Source: Kitasatospora sp. MAA19 (GTDB lineage: Bacteria; Actinomycetota; Actinomycetes; Streptomycetales; Streptomycetaceae). From it: DNA of 64,000 bases. The translations under genes were made by a program, and so were the position numbers. The notes beneath the pieces are model-generated. The model did no database searches. It was given only the letters and a program-made list of their open reading frames with translations, and was not told where the DNA came from. Position 1 is the stretch's first letter. Each line of letters opens with the position of its first letter. Below, in pieces: positions 9,055 through 17,837 of this stretch. The DNA is taken from the NCBI RefSeq assembly GCF_029894125.1, contig NZ_JARXYZ010000001.1, forward strand, positions 124,001 through 188,000. The letters are read 5' to 3'.

Positions 9055-9948
9055 GACGTCTTCGCCGACCGGGCCGGGCACGGTGTGGACCCGAACGCGG
9101 GGAAGGCGGTGCCAGCGTTCGAGCACCGCGTCGTCCAGCGGTGCACCGCAGACCAGGACGTGCAGCGGCTCGGTGATGCGGGCCAGGGCGGCGTCGACGG
9201 TGGCGAGGTCCTTGTACGGCCACCAACCGCCGACCAGGCACACGGCCGTCGCACCGGTGGGAATGGTGAAGGCGGAGCGGGCGCCCTGGCGTTCGGCCTC
9301 GGTGAGGCGCCGGCCGTCGTCGACCGCGAACGCCCGCACCCGGCCGGGCAGATGGGGGAAGCCCTGCTGGAACTGATCGCGGACCGCAGTGGTCGGGTAC
9401 AGCGCGACCGCGCGCTTCTCGCCCTGGCCTGCGAGCCGACCCAGCCAGCGGACCGATCGGTCCTCGGTGGTGACGAGCTCGTGGATGAACCGCAGGTGTC
9501 GGCCGCCGCCGAGCAGGGCGGCCATGCCGTGCAGGGCCTCGCTCGCGCCGAGAATCACCACCGCCCCGGGCTGCGGGACGAGGCGGCGGGCGGTGCGAAG
9601 GCATGCGGCCTCGGTCAGGCAGCGAGCGATCAGGGTGACCTGGTGCGGCAGCCGACGCAGGCCCAACGGCCAGCTGCGCGAGGCGAAGAGCCGCTGACCG
9701 GCGGTCGAGACGCGTGCCGCCGCTCGCGCACCGGCCAGCAGAGCCTTCGCCGCCGGGCGCACAGGGCCTGCGGCGATGCAGGCGTCGGCCCGCAGCAGCG
9801 GACCGGGCCCGCCTGCGATCCCCTGCGGAGTGATGACCACGGAGCCTGGGCGGGCGGCAGCGAGCGCGGTCAGCGTGCGCTGGTGGTGCCCGCCGCCGAG
9901 GTGGGCGTACGGCTCGATCAGGACCAGCGGCCCGGTCCTGGCGCTCAT
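9055..9948 (-). pseudogene. Glycosyltransferase, 3' end removed by IS fragment
   Basis: The frame starts at ATG 9946-9948 (MSARTGPLVLIEPYAHLGGGH), overlapping the stop of the upstream gene as ATGA. It encodes about 298 residues of a GT-B-like glycosyltransferase, including a Rossmann-like second half (AVCLVGGWWPYKDLATVDAA and LHVLVCGAP). The reading frame then passes into IS sequence at 9054, so the C-terminal acceptor or nucleotide site is lost. The sugar donor cannot be told. Coupling to the upstream gene suggests the two once formed one glycosylation unit. Confidence 0.7.
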
Positions 9949-10583
9949 CCGGCGATCGCCTGCTCGTCGTGCAGCGCGGTGAAGTGCCGGTGCAGCCAGG
10001 TCGGGTCGTTGAGCGCCTCGAGCCGCTTGGGGTCGCGCGCCGTTAGGTGGGCGAAGTCGCACCCGTCGCGGGCGCCGGCTGCCGCGTAGTGGGCGAAGTC
10101 GCCGTCCTCGCTGGCCGTCCAGGCCAGGATGCGTTCCTGGGCGGAGGTGTCGGTCATGCCGTACTCGCTGCCGCGCGCGAGCATCGCGCACTCGCGGAAG
10201 CCTGCCTTCCAGGCATGGAACGGGGTCTGCTTGAACAGCGTGGTGCCAGCGGTCTGCTCGCTGAACTCGACGCGTCCGGGCAGCGCGGCCAGCACGTCGA
10301 CCGCCTGGCCCATCTCGCGCAGCGCGCTGGTGCGGATCAGCTTGAGGCCGCCGTAGCCGTAGGTAAGGCCGTTGACCGGGTTGACGGCACGCCAGACCCG
10401 CATCGACACCCCATCGGCCAGCGACTCCACCTCGGCAGCGGGGAACGCGGGGTCGATGGCGAAGTCCCCGTCGGCGAGGAAGAACTGGTCGGTGTCGACC
10501 AGTTCGGCAGTCAGTCGGTAGGCGCGTCGCATCCCGCGGACCCCGTGCAGGCGCTTGACGGTGCCGCCCAGCACCCAGGCCAA
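9945..10583 (-). CDS. GT-A-like glycosyltransferase, probably N-terminally truncated
   Basis: The 212 residues contain a DGD motif in a strand context (QFFLADGDFAI), a candidate metal/nucleotide-sugar site. The segment MRVWRAVNPVNGLTYGYGG and the conserved FKQTPFHAWKAGFRE follow. This combination recalls glycosyltransferase-like proteins seen in phages and some bacteria. Only a TTG (10581-10583) is available as start, and the sequence before it belongs to an unrelated, opposite-strand gene remnant. The true N-terminus has therefore probably been lost. It is coupled to the next gene by an ATGA overlap. Confidence 0.55.
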   Translation of the reverse strand: MAWVLGGTVKRLHGVRGMRRAYRLTAELVDTDQFFLADGDFAIDPAFPAAEVESLADGVSMRVWRAVNPVNGLTYGYGGLKLIRTSALREMGQAVDVLAALPGRVEFSEQTAGTTLFKQTPFHAWKAGFRECAMLARGSEYGMTDTSAQERILAWTASEDGDFAHYAAAGARDGCDFAHLTARDPKRLEALNDPTWLHRHFTALHDEQAIAG

Positions 10584-10597
10584 GCGGGTGTGCAGGG

Positions 10598-11197
10598 AGC
10601 TACCGGCTGACGATGCGCCGGCTGCTGCGGAACACCGGCAGCGAGCCGATCACCCGCTACCTGATCCGCATCAGCGTCGACCGCTACCCCGGCGAGCCGG
10701 AGCGCTCCAACGCGCACTACCGCGAACACCCGCTGACCTGGGACGAACTCGCGCTGACCGCGACCTGCCGTGGGGAGGCGATGAACTGGCAGGCCAAGCA
10801 CGACCGCGACGCGTTCAAGGAGGTCTGGCTGCTCTTCGAGAACGAGCACGGCCGTTTCCCGCTGTACCCGGGCGAGTCGGTACGGATCGAGTACGCCTAC
10901 TCGGTCGGCGAAGAGAAGTGGGGTCGCTGATTCCAGCGGGCGGTCCGCCTGCCCACCGAGCACCTGGAAGTCGAACTCGCCTTCCCCGCCGAGCTCGACC
11001 CGGCGGTCTGGGGCACCGAGACGTCGATGACCGCCGAAGCGGTACCGCTGCGGACCGCCCCGATTCGACGCGACCAGGCCGGTATGCAGGTCTTCTCCTG
11101 GAGCACGTCCACGCCTACCCTCCATGCCCGGCACCGTCTGGAATGGCGATTCCGGGCCCGACCCGAACGCGACACGAACCAAGGGGAGTTCAGGTGA
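10598..11197 (+). pseudogene. C-terminal domain of an HTH-regulator-like protein with in-frame stop
   Basis: The frame SYRLTMRRLLRNTGSEP runs through EVWLLFENEHGRFPLYPGE and reaches TGA at 10928-10930. It then continues in the same frame (FQRAVRLPTEHLEVELAFPA) to a stop at 11195-11197. As I recall, this family, usually the C-terminal part behind an Xre-type HTH and next to a peptide deformylase gene, has Trp at the TGA position; a single TGG-to-TGA change would explain it. The N-terminal HTH is missing, cut at the junction with the opposite-strand glycosyltransferase. The final stop overlaps the deformylase start. Confidence 0.55.
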
Positions 11198-11763
11198 TCC
11201 AGGTGCGGCCCAGCGACCAGATGCGCGACCTCGGTGTCGTCCAGGAGGGCGCGCCCATCCTCGCCGAGCCCGCCCGACCGTTCGACCTGCCCGCCGAGCG
11301 CGAAGCCGCCGAGCAGGTCGTCGAGAAGCTGTTCACCGCGATGGAGCGCATCGGCCAGGTCCACCCCTTCGCCAAGGGCATGGGTATCGCGGCACCGCAG
11401 ATCGGGATCGGCCGGGCCGCCGCCATCGTCCAGCCCGCCGACCCTGACAGCCCGCCGATCGTCATGCTGAACCCGCGCATCACCGACCGCTCCGACGAAG
11501 CGGACGAGCAGTTCGAAGGCTGCCTGTCCTTCTTCGACGTCCGCGGCCTGGTCCCCCGGCCACTGCGGATCACCGTGGAGACCACCAGCCTGGACGGCCA
11601 GGCGATGGTCACCACCTACGAGCGCGGGCTCGCGCGCCTGCTCCACCACGAGATCGACCACCTCGACGGCCTGCTGTACACCGCACGGATGCGGGTCGAC
11701 GTCGTGCCCATCCCCGTCGAGCAGTACCGGCAGACCGGCCGCGCCTGGTCCTACGACCAGTAG
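11194..11763 (+). CDS. def: Peptide deformylase
   Basis: A metal-dependent hydrolase that removes the formyl group from nascent N-termini. The GTG at 11194 follows AAGGGGAG by 5 nt and overlaps the stop of the upstream remnant. The three deformylase motifs are present: GMGIAAPQIG, EGCLSF and HEIDH (in LLHHEIDHLDGLLY), in 189 residues. It is likely an accessory deformylase carried by the island rather than the housekeeping copy. Accessory copies can confer resistance to deformylase inhibitors; that role is inference. It is the last gene before attachment copy 2. Confidence 0.92.
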   Translation: MIQVRPSDQMRDLGVVQEGAPILAEPARPFDLPAEREAAEQVVEKLFTAMERIGQVHPFAKGMGIAAPQIGIGRAAAIVQPADPDSPPIVMLNPRITDRSDEADEQFEGCLSFFDVRGLVPRPLRITVETTSLDGQAMVTTYERGLARLLHHEIDHLDGLLYTARMRVDVVPIPVEQYRQTGRAWSYDQ

Positions 11764-11781
11764 CGACGAGGGCCCCGCGCT

Positions 11782-11805
11782 GGTCTCAGTTTTGGTCTCA
11801 TTCAC
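11782..11805 (+). other. Arm-type motif upstream of attachment copy 2
   Basis: Two GGTCTCA half-sites in tandem (GGTCTCAGTT, then GGTCTCATTCA) lie 115 bp before the core at 11897 and 18 bp after the def stop. The same pair sits at the same distance before copies 4 and 5. It is a candidate integrase arm-binding site. Confidence 0.6.
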
Positions 11806-11896
11806 CCCCGTCCAGCCGGGTTCAGCCGCCGCCCAGCGGTTCGCTCCGCCGCAGGTCAGGATGGGTGTGAACGCTGACGGACGGCGTTCGGGAGAA

Positions 11897-11950
11897 TTGG
11901 AAAGCGTGTTGGGGGCAACCCCTCACGAGTTCGAATCTCGCATCCTCCGC
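11897..11950 (+). repeat. Attachment core copy 2 (tRNA-Ser 3' end)
   Basis: A 54-bp direct copy of 4662-4715 with one difference (TCTCGCATCC for TCTCGTATCC). The tRNA 5' half is absent, so it is not a tRNA gene. It marks the boundary of modules A and B. A GGTCTCAG motif begins at 12014, 63 bp after the core, like that after the tRNA. Confidence 0.92.
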
Positions 11951-11970
11951 CACGGCTGACCAGCCGAAAC

Positions 11971-12003
11971 GAAGACCCCGATCGCGATGCGGCCGGGGTC
12001 TTC
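11971..12003 (+). terminator. Terminator-like hairpin after attachment copy 2
   Basis: A 9-bp stem GAAGACCCC/GGGGTCTTC with an internal GC-rich loop stands at the place where the tRNA terminator stands after copy 1. It probably also terminates transcription coming from def. Confidence 0.6.
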
Positions 12004-12058
12004 GCCGTTTCCTGGTCTCAGTAGTCCGCAGGCTTGCTCCCCGCACTCAGGATGCGGA

Positions 12059-14515
12059 CTACGGGACGGGGGCGGGCTCCTCCGGCGCTCGGGTGTCGGT
12101 GGGTGTTTCGTCGGGGCCGACGGTGATGCTGCGGCGTTTGGAGATCCACACTGCGGTGATGACGACGGCCAGGGCCACCAGGGCGATAGTCAGCCGGAGG
12201 CCGAGGTTGGCGTGCGAGCCGAAGCCGAGTTTGACGATGGCTGGGGCGACCAGAAGGGAGACCAGGTTCATCACCTTCAGCAGCGGGTTGATGGCGGGTC
12301 CTGCGGTGTCTTTGAAGGGATCCCCTACGGTGTCACCGATGACGGTGGCGGCGTGGGCGGGGCTGCCCTTGCCTCCGTGGTGGCCGTCCTCGACCAGTTT
12401 CTTGGCGTTGTCCCAGGCGCCACCGGAGGTGGCCAGGAAGACGGCCATCAGGGTGCCGGTGCCGATGGCGCCGGCCAGGTAGGAGCCAAGCGAGCCGACG
12501 CCGAGGAGGAAGCCCACGGCGATCGGGGCCAGCACGGCGAGCAGACCCGGGGTGGCCAGTTCGCGCAGTGCATCGCGGGTGCAGATGTCCACCACCCGGC
12601 CGTACTCGGGCCGCTCGGTGCCGTCCATGATGCCGGGGCGGGTGCGGAACTGTCGACGGACCTCATAGACCACTGCACCGGCGGAGCGTGAGACGGCGTT
12701 GATGGCCAGGCCGGAGAAGAGGAAGACGACGGCAGCGCCGAGCAGCAGGCCGACCAGGTCGTTGGGCTGGTCGATGGCCAGGCTCAGGCTCGAGCCGTGG
12801 GCGGCCGGGCCGATCTGCGCCTCGGTGGTGTTGATGGCGTCGGTGTAGGAGCCGAACAGCGCGGTGGCGGCAAGCACTGCCGTGGCAATGGCGATGCCCT
12901 TGGTGATCGCCTTGGTGGTGTTGCCGACCGCGTCCAGCTCGGTAAGCACCTGCGCGCCGGCGCCGGTGACGTCGCCGGACATCTCGGCGATGCCCTGGGC
13001 GTTGTCGGAGACGGGGCCGAACGTGTCCATGGCCACAATCACGCCCACGGTGGTCAGCAGCCCGGTGCCGGCCAGCGCGACCGCGAACAGGGACAGGATC
13101 AGGGAGCCGCCGCCGAGGAGGTAGGCGCCGTAGACCGCGGCGCCGATGGCCACGGCGGAGTACACGGCCGCTTCCAGGCCGAGCGCGATACCGGAGAGCA
13201 CCACGGTGGCCGGCCCGGTGAGTGAGGTCTTGGCCACGTCCCGCACCGGCCGGCGGGTGGTCTCGGTGAAGTAGCCGGTCAGTTGCTGGATGGCGGAGGC
13301 CAGCACGATCCCGATGGCCACCGCGGCCAGGGCGAAAAGTCGTGGGCTGCCCGCGTGCCGGGTGATCTCGGCCGGTACCCCGTGCAGACCGGAGAAGTGG
13401 GCCGGGAGGAACGCGAAAACCGCGCCGGCCACCAAGGCGAGCGAGACCAGCGCGGAGGCGAAGAACCCACGGTTGATGGCGGTCATACCGCTGCGGTCCC
13501 CGGGCCGTGGGGAGACCGCCACGATGCCCAGCACTGCGGTGAGCACCCCGATCCCGGGTACTACCAGCGGGAAGGCCAGCCCGAGGTCACCGAAGGCGGC
13601 CCTGCCCAGGATCAGCGCGGCGACCAGGGTCACCGCGTAGGACTCGAACAGGTCGGCCGCCATCCCCGCGCAGTCCCCCACGTTGTCGCCCACGTTGTCG
13701 GCGATCGTCGCCGCGTTGCGCGGATCGTCCTCCGGGATTCCCTGCTCCACCTTGCCCACCAGGTCCGCGCCGACGTCTGCGGCCTTGGTGAAGATCCCTC
13801 CGCCCACCCGCATGAACATCGCCAGCAACGCCGCACCGAAACCGAACCCCTCCAGCACCTTCGGCGCGTTCGTCTGGTAAATCAGCACCACCGCGGCCGC
13901 CCCCAGCAATCCCAGCCCCACGGTGAACATGCCCACCACCCCGCCGGTGCGGAAGCCGATCCGCATCGCGCGATGCGAGACCGTACGCACCAGCGGTGCC
14001 GCCGTCGGCCCCTCCCGATCGCCTGCCGCAGGAACCGGCGGTGTTGCCGCCCGCGCCGCTGCCGCTACCCGCACATTGCTGCGTACGGCCAACTGCATCC
14101 CCACGTACCCGGTCGTCGCCGAGAACGCCGCCCCGACCAGGAAGAACACCGAACGCCCCACCCGCTGCCCCCAGTTGTCCGCCGGGAGCAGCAGCAGCAC
14201 GAAAGGCACCACCCCGGCGAACACCCCCAGGGTGCGGAACTGGCGCGCCAGATACGCGTTCGCGCCCTCCTGGATCGCTGCGGCGATCCGCCGCATCGCC
14301 GGCGTGCCCTCGTCCGCGGCCAGCACCTGCCTCACAAACACCCAGGCCACCACCAGTGCACCGGCCGCGATCAGCGCGACCACCACCACCAGGGTTCGGC
14401 CCGACCCGGTCAGCACAGGTGCCACTGCGGCTGGAGCACCGAGCCGGCTCCGCCCAGGGACAAGCGCGGCGGTGTACTGCACAGCGGATGCGCCGGCGAG
14501 AACGAACCCAGCCAT
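12059..14515 (-). CDS. hppA: Membrane-bound proton-translocating pyrophosphatase
   Basis: An integral membrane pump that couples PPi hydrolysis to proton export. The ATG at 14515 follows GAGGAGG with good spacing and gives 818 residues; a longer frame upstream lacks support. The catalytic loop DVGADLVGKVEQGIPEDDPR is followed by NVGDNVGDCAGMAADLFESY, and the second acidic motif is DTVGDPFKDTAGP. The block GNTTKAITKG has Lys where K+-dependent enzymes have Ala, placing it in the K+-independent class. About 16 membrane segments are expected. It is divergent from a soluble pyrophosphatase gene within one module. Confidence 0.95.
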   Translation of the reverse strand: MAGFVLAGASAVQYTAALVPGRSRLGAPAAVAPVLTGSGRTLVVVVALIAAGALVVAWVFVRQVLAADEGTPAMRRIAAAIQEGANAYLARQFRTLGVFAGVVPFVLLLLPADNWGQRVGRSVFFLVGAAFSATTGYVGMQLAVRSNVRVAAAARAATPPVPAAGDREGPTAAPLVRTVSHRAMRIGFRTGGVVGMFTVGLGLLGAAAVVLIYQTNAPKVLEGFGFGAALLAMFMRVGGGIFTKAADVGADLVGKVEQGIPEDDPRNAATIADNVGDNVGDCAGMAADLFESYAVTLVAALILGRAAFGDLGLAFPLVVPGIGVLTAVLGIVAVSPRPGDRSGMTAINRGFFASALVSLALVAGAVFAFLPAHFSGLHGVPAEITRHAGSPRLFALAAVAIGIVLASAIQQLTGYFTETTRRPVRDVAKTSLTGPATVVLSGIALGLEAAVYSAVAIGAAVYGAYLLGGGSLILSLFAVALAGTGLLTTVGVIVAMDTFGPVSDNAQGIAEMSGDVTGAGAQVLTELDAVGNTTKAITKGIAIATAVLAATALFGSYTDAINTTEAQIGPAAHGSSLSLAIDQPNDLVGLLLGAAVVFLFSGLAINAVSRSAGAVVYEVRRQFRTRPGIMDGTERPEYGRVVDICTRDALRELATPGLLAVLAPIAVGFLLGVGSLGSYLAGAIGTGTLMAVFLATSGGAWDNAKKLVEDGHHGGKGSPAHAATVIGDTVGDPFKDTAGPAINPLLKVMNLVSLLVAPAIVKLGFGSHANLGLRLTIALVALAVVITAVWISKRRSITVGPDETPTDTRAPEEPAPVP

Positions 14516-14670
14516 TCCGTCCTCCTCGACGTCGTGCTGGTGCGCCGGGCGCACTGAACCGCTCGGCTGCGCGGGCGAGTCGCGCGATCTGCGAATAGCC
14601 TGGCTTACTTCGACCGGATCGCTGCCGGAGAATCCCTCTTTGTCGACTCCTGCGGAGTGGCTCTGTCGAA

Positions 14671-14708
14671 CGCGCCACCCGGGGACAAACGCGCCGCCCG
14701 GGGACAAA
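14671..14708. repeat. Two tandem 19-bp repeats in the hppA-ppa promoter region
   Basis: CGCGCCACCCGGGGACAAA is followed without gap by a copy differing at one base. The pair lies in the 359-bp region between the divergent pyrophosphatase genes and could be a shared regulator site. No further gene is visible in that region. Confidence 0.65.
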
Positions 14709-14874
14709 GCGGACGAAGCCCTGTTCAGACAGAGGCTAACCCGGGGCGTTGAAGGTCTGCAGAGCTAGAGAGTGCAACCGGGTGGCCGCGATGCGGCCTC
14801 GGCTGATCCGCCGGAGAATGAAGACCTGGAGTCGTCGCGGCACCGGACGCCCGGGATCGCGGAAGGAGGCCGAC

Positions 14875-15357
14875 ATGGACTTCGAGGTGATCGTCGAGAT
14901 CCCCCAAGGCTCGCGCAACAAGTACGAGATGGACCATGCAGCCGGGCGGATCCGCCTGGACCGGATGCTGTTCACGGCCACCCGCTACCCAGCGGACTAC
15001 GGGTTCATCGAAGACACCCTCGGTGGGGATGGCGACCCTCTCGACGCCCTCGTCCTCGTCGGCGAGCCCACCTTTCCGGGATGCGGCATCACATGTCGCG
15101 CCATCGGCATGTTCGTCATGACCGACGAGAAAGGGCCGGACGAGAAAGTGCTCTGCGTGCCCGCTCACGACCCGCGCTTCGCACGGCTGCAGGACATCGA
15201 CGACATGCCTCCGTTCGACCTGCAGGAGATCACCCACTTCTTCGAGGTCTACAAGGACCTCGAACCCGGAAAATCCGTCGAGGGCTCCCACTGGGAGAAC
15301 AAGGCCGGCGCCTACGCCGAGATCGAAGCCTCCCGTTCCCGAGCCGCCGCCGCGTAG
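14875..15357 (+). CDS. ppa: Inorganic pyrophosphatase, family I
   Basis: A soluble Mg-dependent enzyme hydrolysing PPi, 160 residues. The ATG at 14875 follows GGAAGGAGG. The family I active site is present: [35 protein letters not shown] and the Lys-rich end [13 protein letters not shown]. It lies back to back with the membrane pyrophosphatase; both consume PPi, one conserving energy as a proton gradient. As a soluble housekeeping copy is expected elsewhere, this is probably a second, mobile one (inference). Confidence 0.95.
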   Translation: MDFEVIVEIPQGSRNKYEMDHAAGRIRLDRMLFTATRYPADYGFIEDTLGGDGDPLDALVLVGEPTFPGCGITCRAIGMFVMTDEKGPDEKVLCVPAHDPRFARLQDIDDMPPFDLQEITHFFEVYKDLEPGKSVEGSHWENKAGAYAEIEASRSRAAAA

Positions 15358-15522
15358 CGGGTGATCTCCGCCGGTGTCACGGGAAGCTCTCTGGGTCCTC
15401 AGTTCAGCAACCCGGCGGGCTTGTGCACGGCCGGCCCCGAGCGGCGATCGCGCTCGGGCAGCAAGAGCGCCCAATCGCAGGTCGGGACGCCCGCACCCGC
15501 CCCTGAACAGCCGGACGAACAG

Positions 15523-15577
15523 TTGGAAAGCGCGTTGGGGGGCAACCCCTCACGAGTTCGAATCTCGTATCCTCCGC
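15523..15577 (+). repeat. Attachment core copy 3 (tRNA-Ser 3' end)
   Basis: A 55-bp direct copy of the tRNA-Ser core with one extra G in the variable arm and GCGCG for GCGTG in the stem. It separates modules B and C. The arm motif before it is degenerate (GGTCCTCAGTTCAG near 15394), and the following hairpin is incomplete. Confidence 0.9.
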
Positions 15578-15653
15578 AGTGCCTGAGCAGGCAAGACGAA
15601 GGCCCGGACCGCTCACAGCGCTTCTTTCACGGCCTCTGCGGCGCCGGCCACTG

Positions 15654-17837
15654 TCACGTGGCGGTGAGAACCAGCACGGCCTGGTCGTCGATGGTGGAAT
15701 CAGCTGCGAAGGCGGCGACTGCGGCGGTGACGGTCTCAATGAGGGCGGTGGCGGTGGGGGACGTGGTCCCAAGCGTGACGAGGGCCTCAGCCAAGCGGTC
15801 CTCACCGAAGAACTCGCCGTCCGCTGAGCGTGCCTCGGTGATGCCGTCGGTGACCAGGATCAGGGCGTCGCCCGGATACAGGTCGATACTGCAAGCAGAC
15901 CCGTCGGGGTGGGGGCCGATACCCAGGAGTATGCCCGGTTGGGCGAGTTCTTCGACCGTGCCGTCGGCGCGGCGTACGAGTGGGGGTACGTGGCCGGCGC
16001 GAATCAGGTTCAGTGCGAGGTGGGATACGTTCTGCCGCAGTTCGGCGTAGACGAGTGAAACGAAGCGGTCCTCGTCGGCGGTGCTATCCGCCAGAGCGTC
16101 GTTGATGGCGGCGACCACCGCCGCCGGGTCGTTCAGGAGACGGGCGGCGGCGCGTGCGGTGTGGCGGACCACGCCGGTGGTGGCGGCGGCCAGAGCACCG
16201 CGCCCGCACACGTCACCTATCATGAGCGCCCAGCAGTCGTCGGACAGCGGGAAGACATCGTAGAAGTCTCCACCAACGTCGAGTCCTTCGCCGGCGGGAT
16301 GGTACGAGGCCGCCAGAGTGGTGCCGGGAATCCTGGGCAACTCGGGAGGCAGCAGGCCTGCCTGTAGGTCGCGGGCCAGTTGGACGCGGTCGGAAAACTG
16401 GTGGGCGTTGTCAGCACTGGATGCGGCCCGGCGGGCGAGCTCCTCGGCTAGGGCGACGATGTGGCTGTCCATCGGCCGGTCAGTAGCCAGCAGGGTCAGT
16501 ACGCCGAAGGTGCCGCCGCGAGTGGCCAGCGGCGCGCACACGTAACCGGTGACGCCGAGCTGCGTAAAGAGACCGCCCGTACGGGCGCCGAAGTGGTCGG
16601 TCTCGGTGGTGCCGGAGGCCAGTACACGAGCAACCGCGTTGTCGACCTCGTCGCTCAGTTCGGGGGAGGCGAGGAGGCCTTCCTCGGCGCGGGTGGAGGC
16701 GGCCACGGCGATCCGCCGGGTCTGGCCACCCTCGACCACGTGGACGGCACACAGTGGCGCCAAGGTCGGCACGGTCAGCCGGGCCAGGCACTGCAGGCAG
16801 TCGAAATAGTGCAGCTCGCGCGTGATGGCGGTGCTGGCGTCCAACACGAAAGCCAAGTCCTCACGGGCCGCTTTCTCACGCTGCTGGGCGGCATGGCCTG
16901 CCTCCACCGCGCGGTGGCGTTCGATGGCCAGGGCGGCAATGCGGGTGAACGCGGCGCTGAGCGCCACGTCCTTGTCCTCGGGGGCCTTGGGAATGCGGTG
17001 GTATATCGCGAAGGTGCCCAGCAGCCGACCGTCCAGTCCTTCGATCGGGGTGGACCAGCATGCCGCGACCTCAGCCCGCTTTGCCAGGTCGCGATAGCCC
17101 TCCCACCGGGGATCGGTGGCGATGTCGGTGACGATCACCGGCGCGCGCAGGAAGGCGGCCGTGCCGCACGAGCCGACGCCGTCGCCGATGGCGATCCCGT
17201 CGATCGCCTCGTTGTAGAAGGCGGGCAGGGTCGGGCCGGTGCCGTGCCGCAGGTGTCGGCCGTCGGCATCGACAAGCAACACCGAGACGATCATTTCCGG
17301 GGACAGGTCCTCGATGGCCCTGGCCATGCCGCTCAGGATCTCGTCCAACGGGGCGTCGCGCGCGATCTGCTCCAGCAGGATGCGCTGCTCGGCGGCCAGG
17401 AGCTGGGCATGGTGGTACGCGGTGGTCTCCACCGCGATCACCACCACTCCGTCGACCTGGCCGACCAGGTCTCGGCGGGGCTCGTAGGTGAAGTCGAAGA
17501 ACCCCTCCCGCTCCGCCCCCGGCTCACCGAGCACGAGCCGCCTGCCTTGGGCCCGGTACGCGGTGCCGGTGTGGTACACCGCATCGAGCCGGTCGAGGAC
17601 GCCCTGCGAAGCCAGTTCCGGAATCAGTTCTCCGATCGGCACGCCGGTGCGCCTGCGGTCGCCTCCACAGGCCTCGAAGAACGCCGAATTCGCTGCCTCC
17701 AGCACATGCCTCGGGCCGCTCAGCGCAGCGAAAATCACCGGAGCCTGCCCGAACAGGTCCGCGTACTCCCTGCTCCGCCACTGCGGGGACCTGAGATGTG
17801 TCGCGGCAGGGCCAAGGTGATCAGGCTGTAGGGACAT
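15654..17837 (-). CDS. PAS/GAF sensor with SpoIIE-type PP2C phosphatase domain
   Basis: A 727-residue cytosolic signalling phosphatase. The start at 17837 was chosen for the AGGAGAGG site upstream; ATG 17858 is possible. Order of domains: PAS-like (about 25-140), GAF (about 165-310, with GDGVGSCGTAAF), a second GAF (about 340-480), then a SpoIIE/PP2C domain from QLARDLQAGLLPPELP, with metal-binding DVGGDFYDVF, GDVCGRG and LVTDGITEAR. Such proteins dephosphorylate anti-anti-sigma factors in response to a ligand. No partner anti-sigma gene is adjacent. It is the only intact gene of module C. Confidence 0.92.
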   Translation of the reverse strand: MSLQPDHLGPAATHLRSPQWRSREYADLFGQAPVIFAALSGPRHVLEAANSAFFEACGGDRRRTGVPIGELIPELASQGVLDRLDAVYHTGTAYRAQGRRLVLGEPGAEREGFFDFTYEPRRDLVGQVDGVVVIAVETTAYHHAQLLAAEQRILLEQIARDAPLDEILSGMARAIEDLSPEMIVSVLLVDADGRHLRHGTGPTLPAFYNEAIDGIAIGDGVGSCGTAAFLRAPVIVTDIATDPRWEGYRDLAKRAEVAACWSTPIEGLDGRLLGTFAIYHRIPKAPEDKDVALSAAFTRIAALAIERHRAVEAGHAAQQREKAAREDLAFVLDASTAITRELHYFDCLQCLARLTVPTLAPLCAVHVVEGGQTRRIAVAASTRAEEGLLASPELSDEVDNAVARVLASGTTETDHFGARTGGLFTQLGVTGYVCAPLATRGGTFGVLTLLATDRPMDSHIVALAEELARRAASSADNAHQFSDRVQLARDLQAGLLPPELPRIPGTTLAASYHPAGEGLDVGGDFYDVFPLSDDCWALMIGDVCGRGALAAATTGVVRHTARAAARLLNDPAAVVAAINDALADSTADEDRFVSLVYAELRQNVSHLALNLIRAGHVPPLVRRADGTVEELAQPGILLGIGPHPDGSACSIDLYPGDALILVTDGITEARSADGEFFGEDRLAEALVTLGTTSPTATALIETVTAAVAAFAADSTIDDQAVLVLTAT

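Noticed and set aside
12059..14707. Longer N-terminus for the membrane pyrophosphatase, starting at 14707
   Set aside because: The extra 64 residues are polar and unlike the family. A strong ribosome binding site stands before the ATG at 14515, and the extension would run over the 19-bp repeats.
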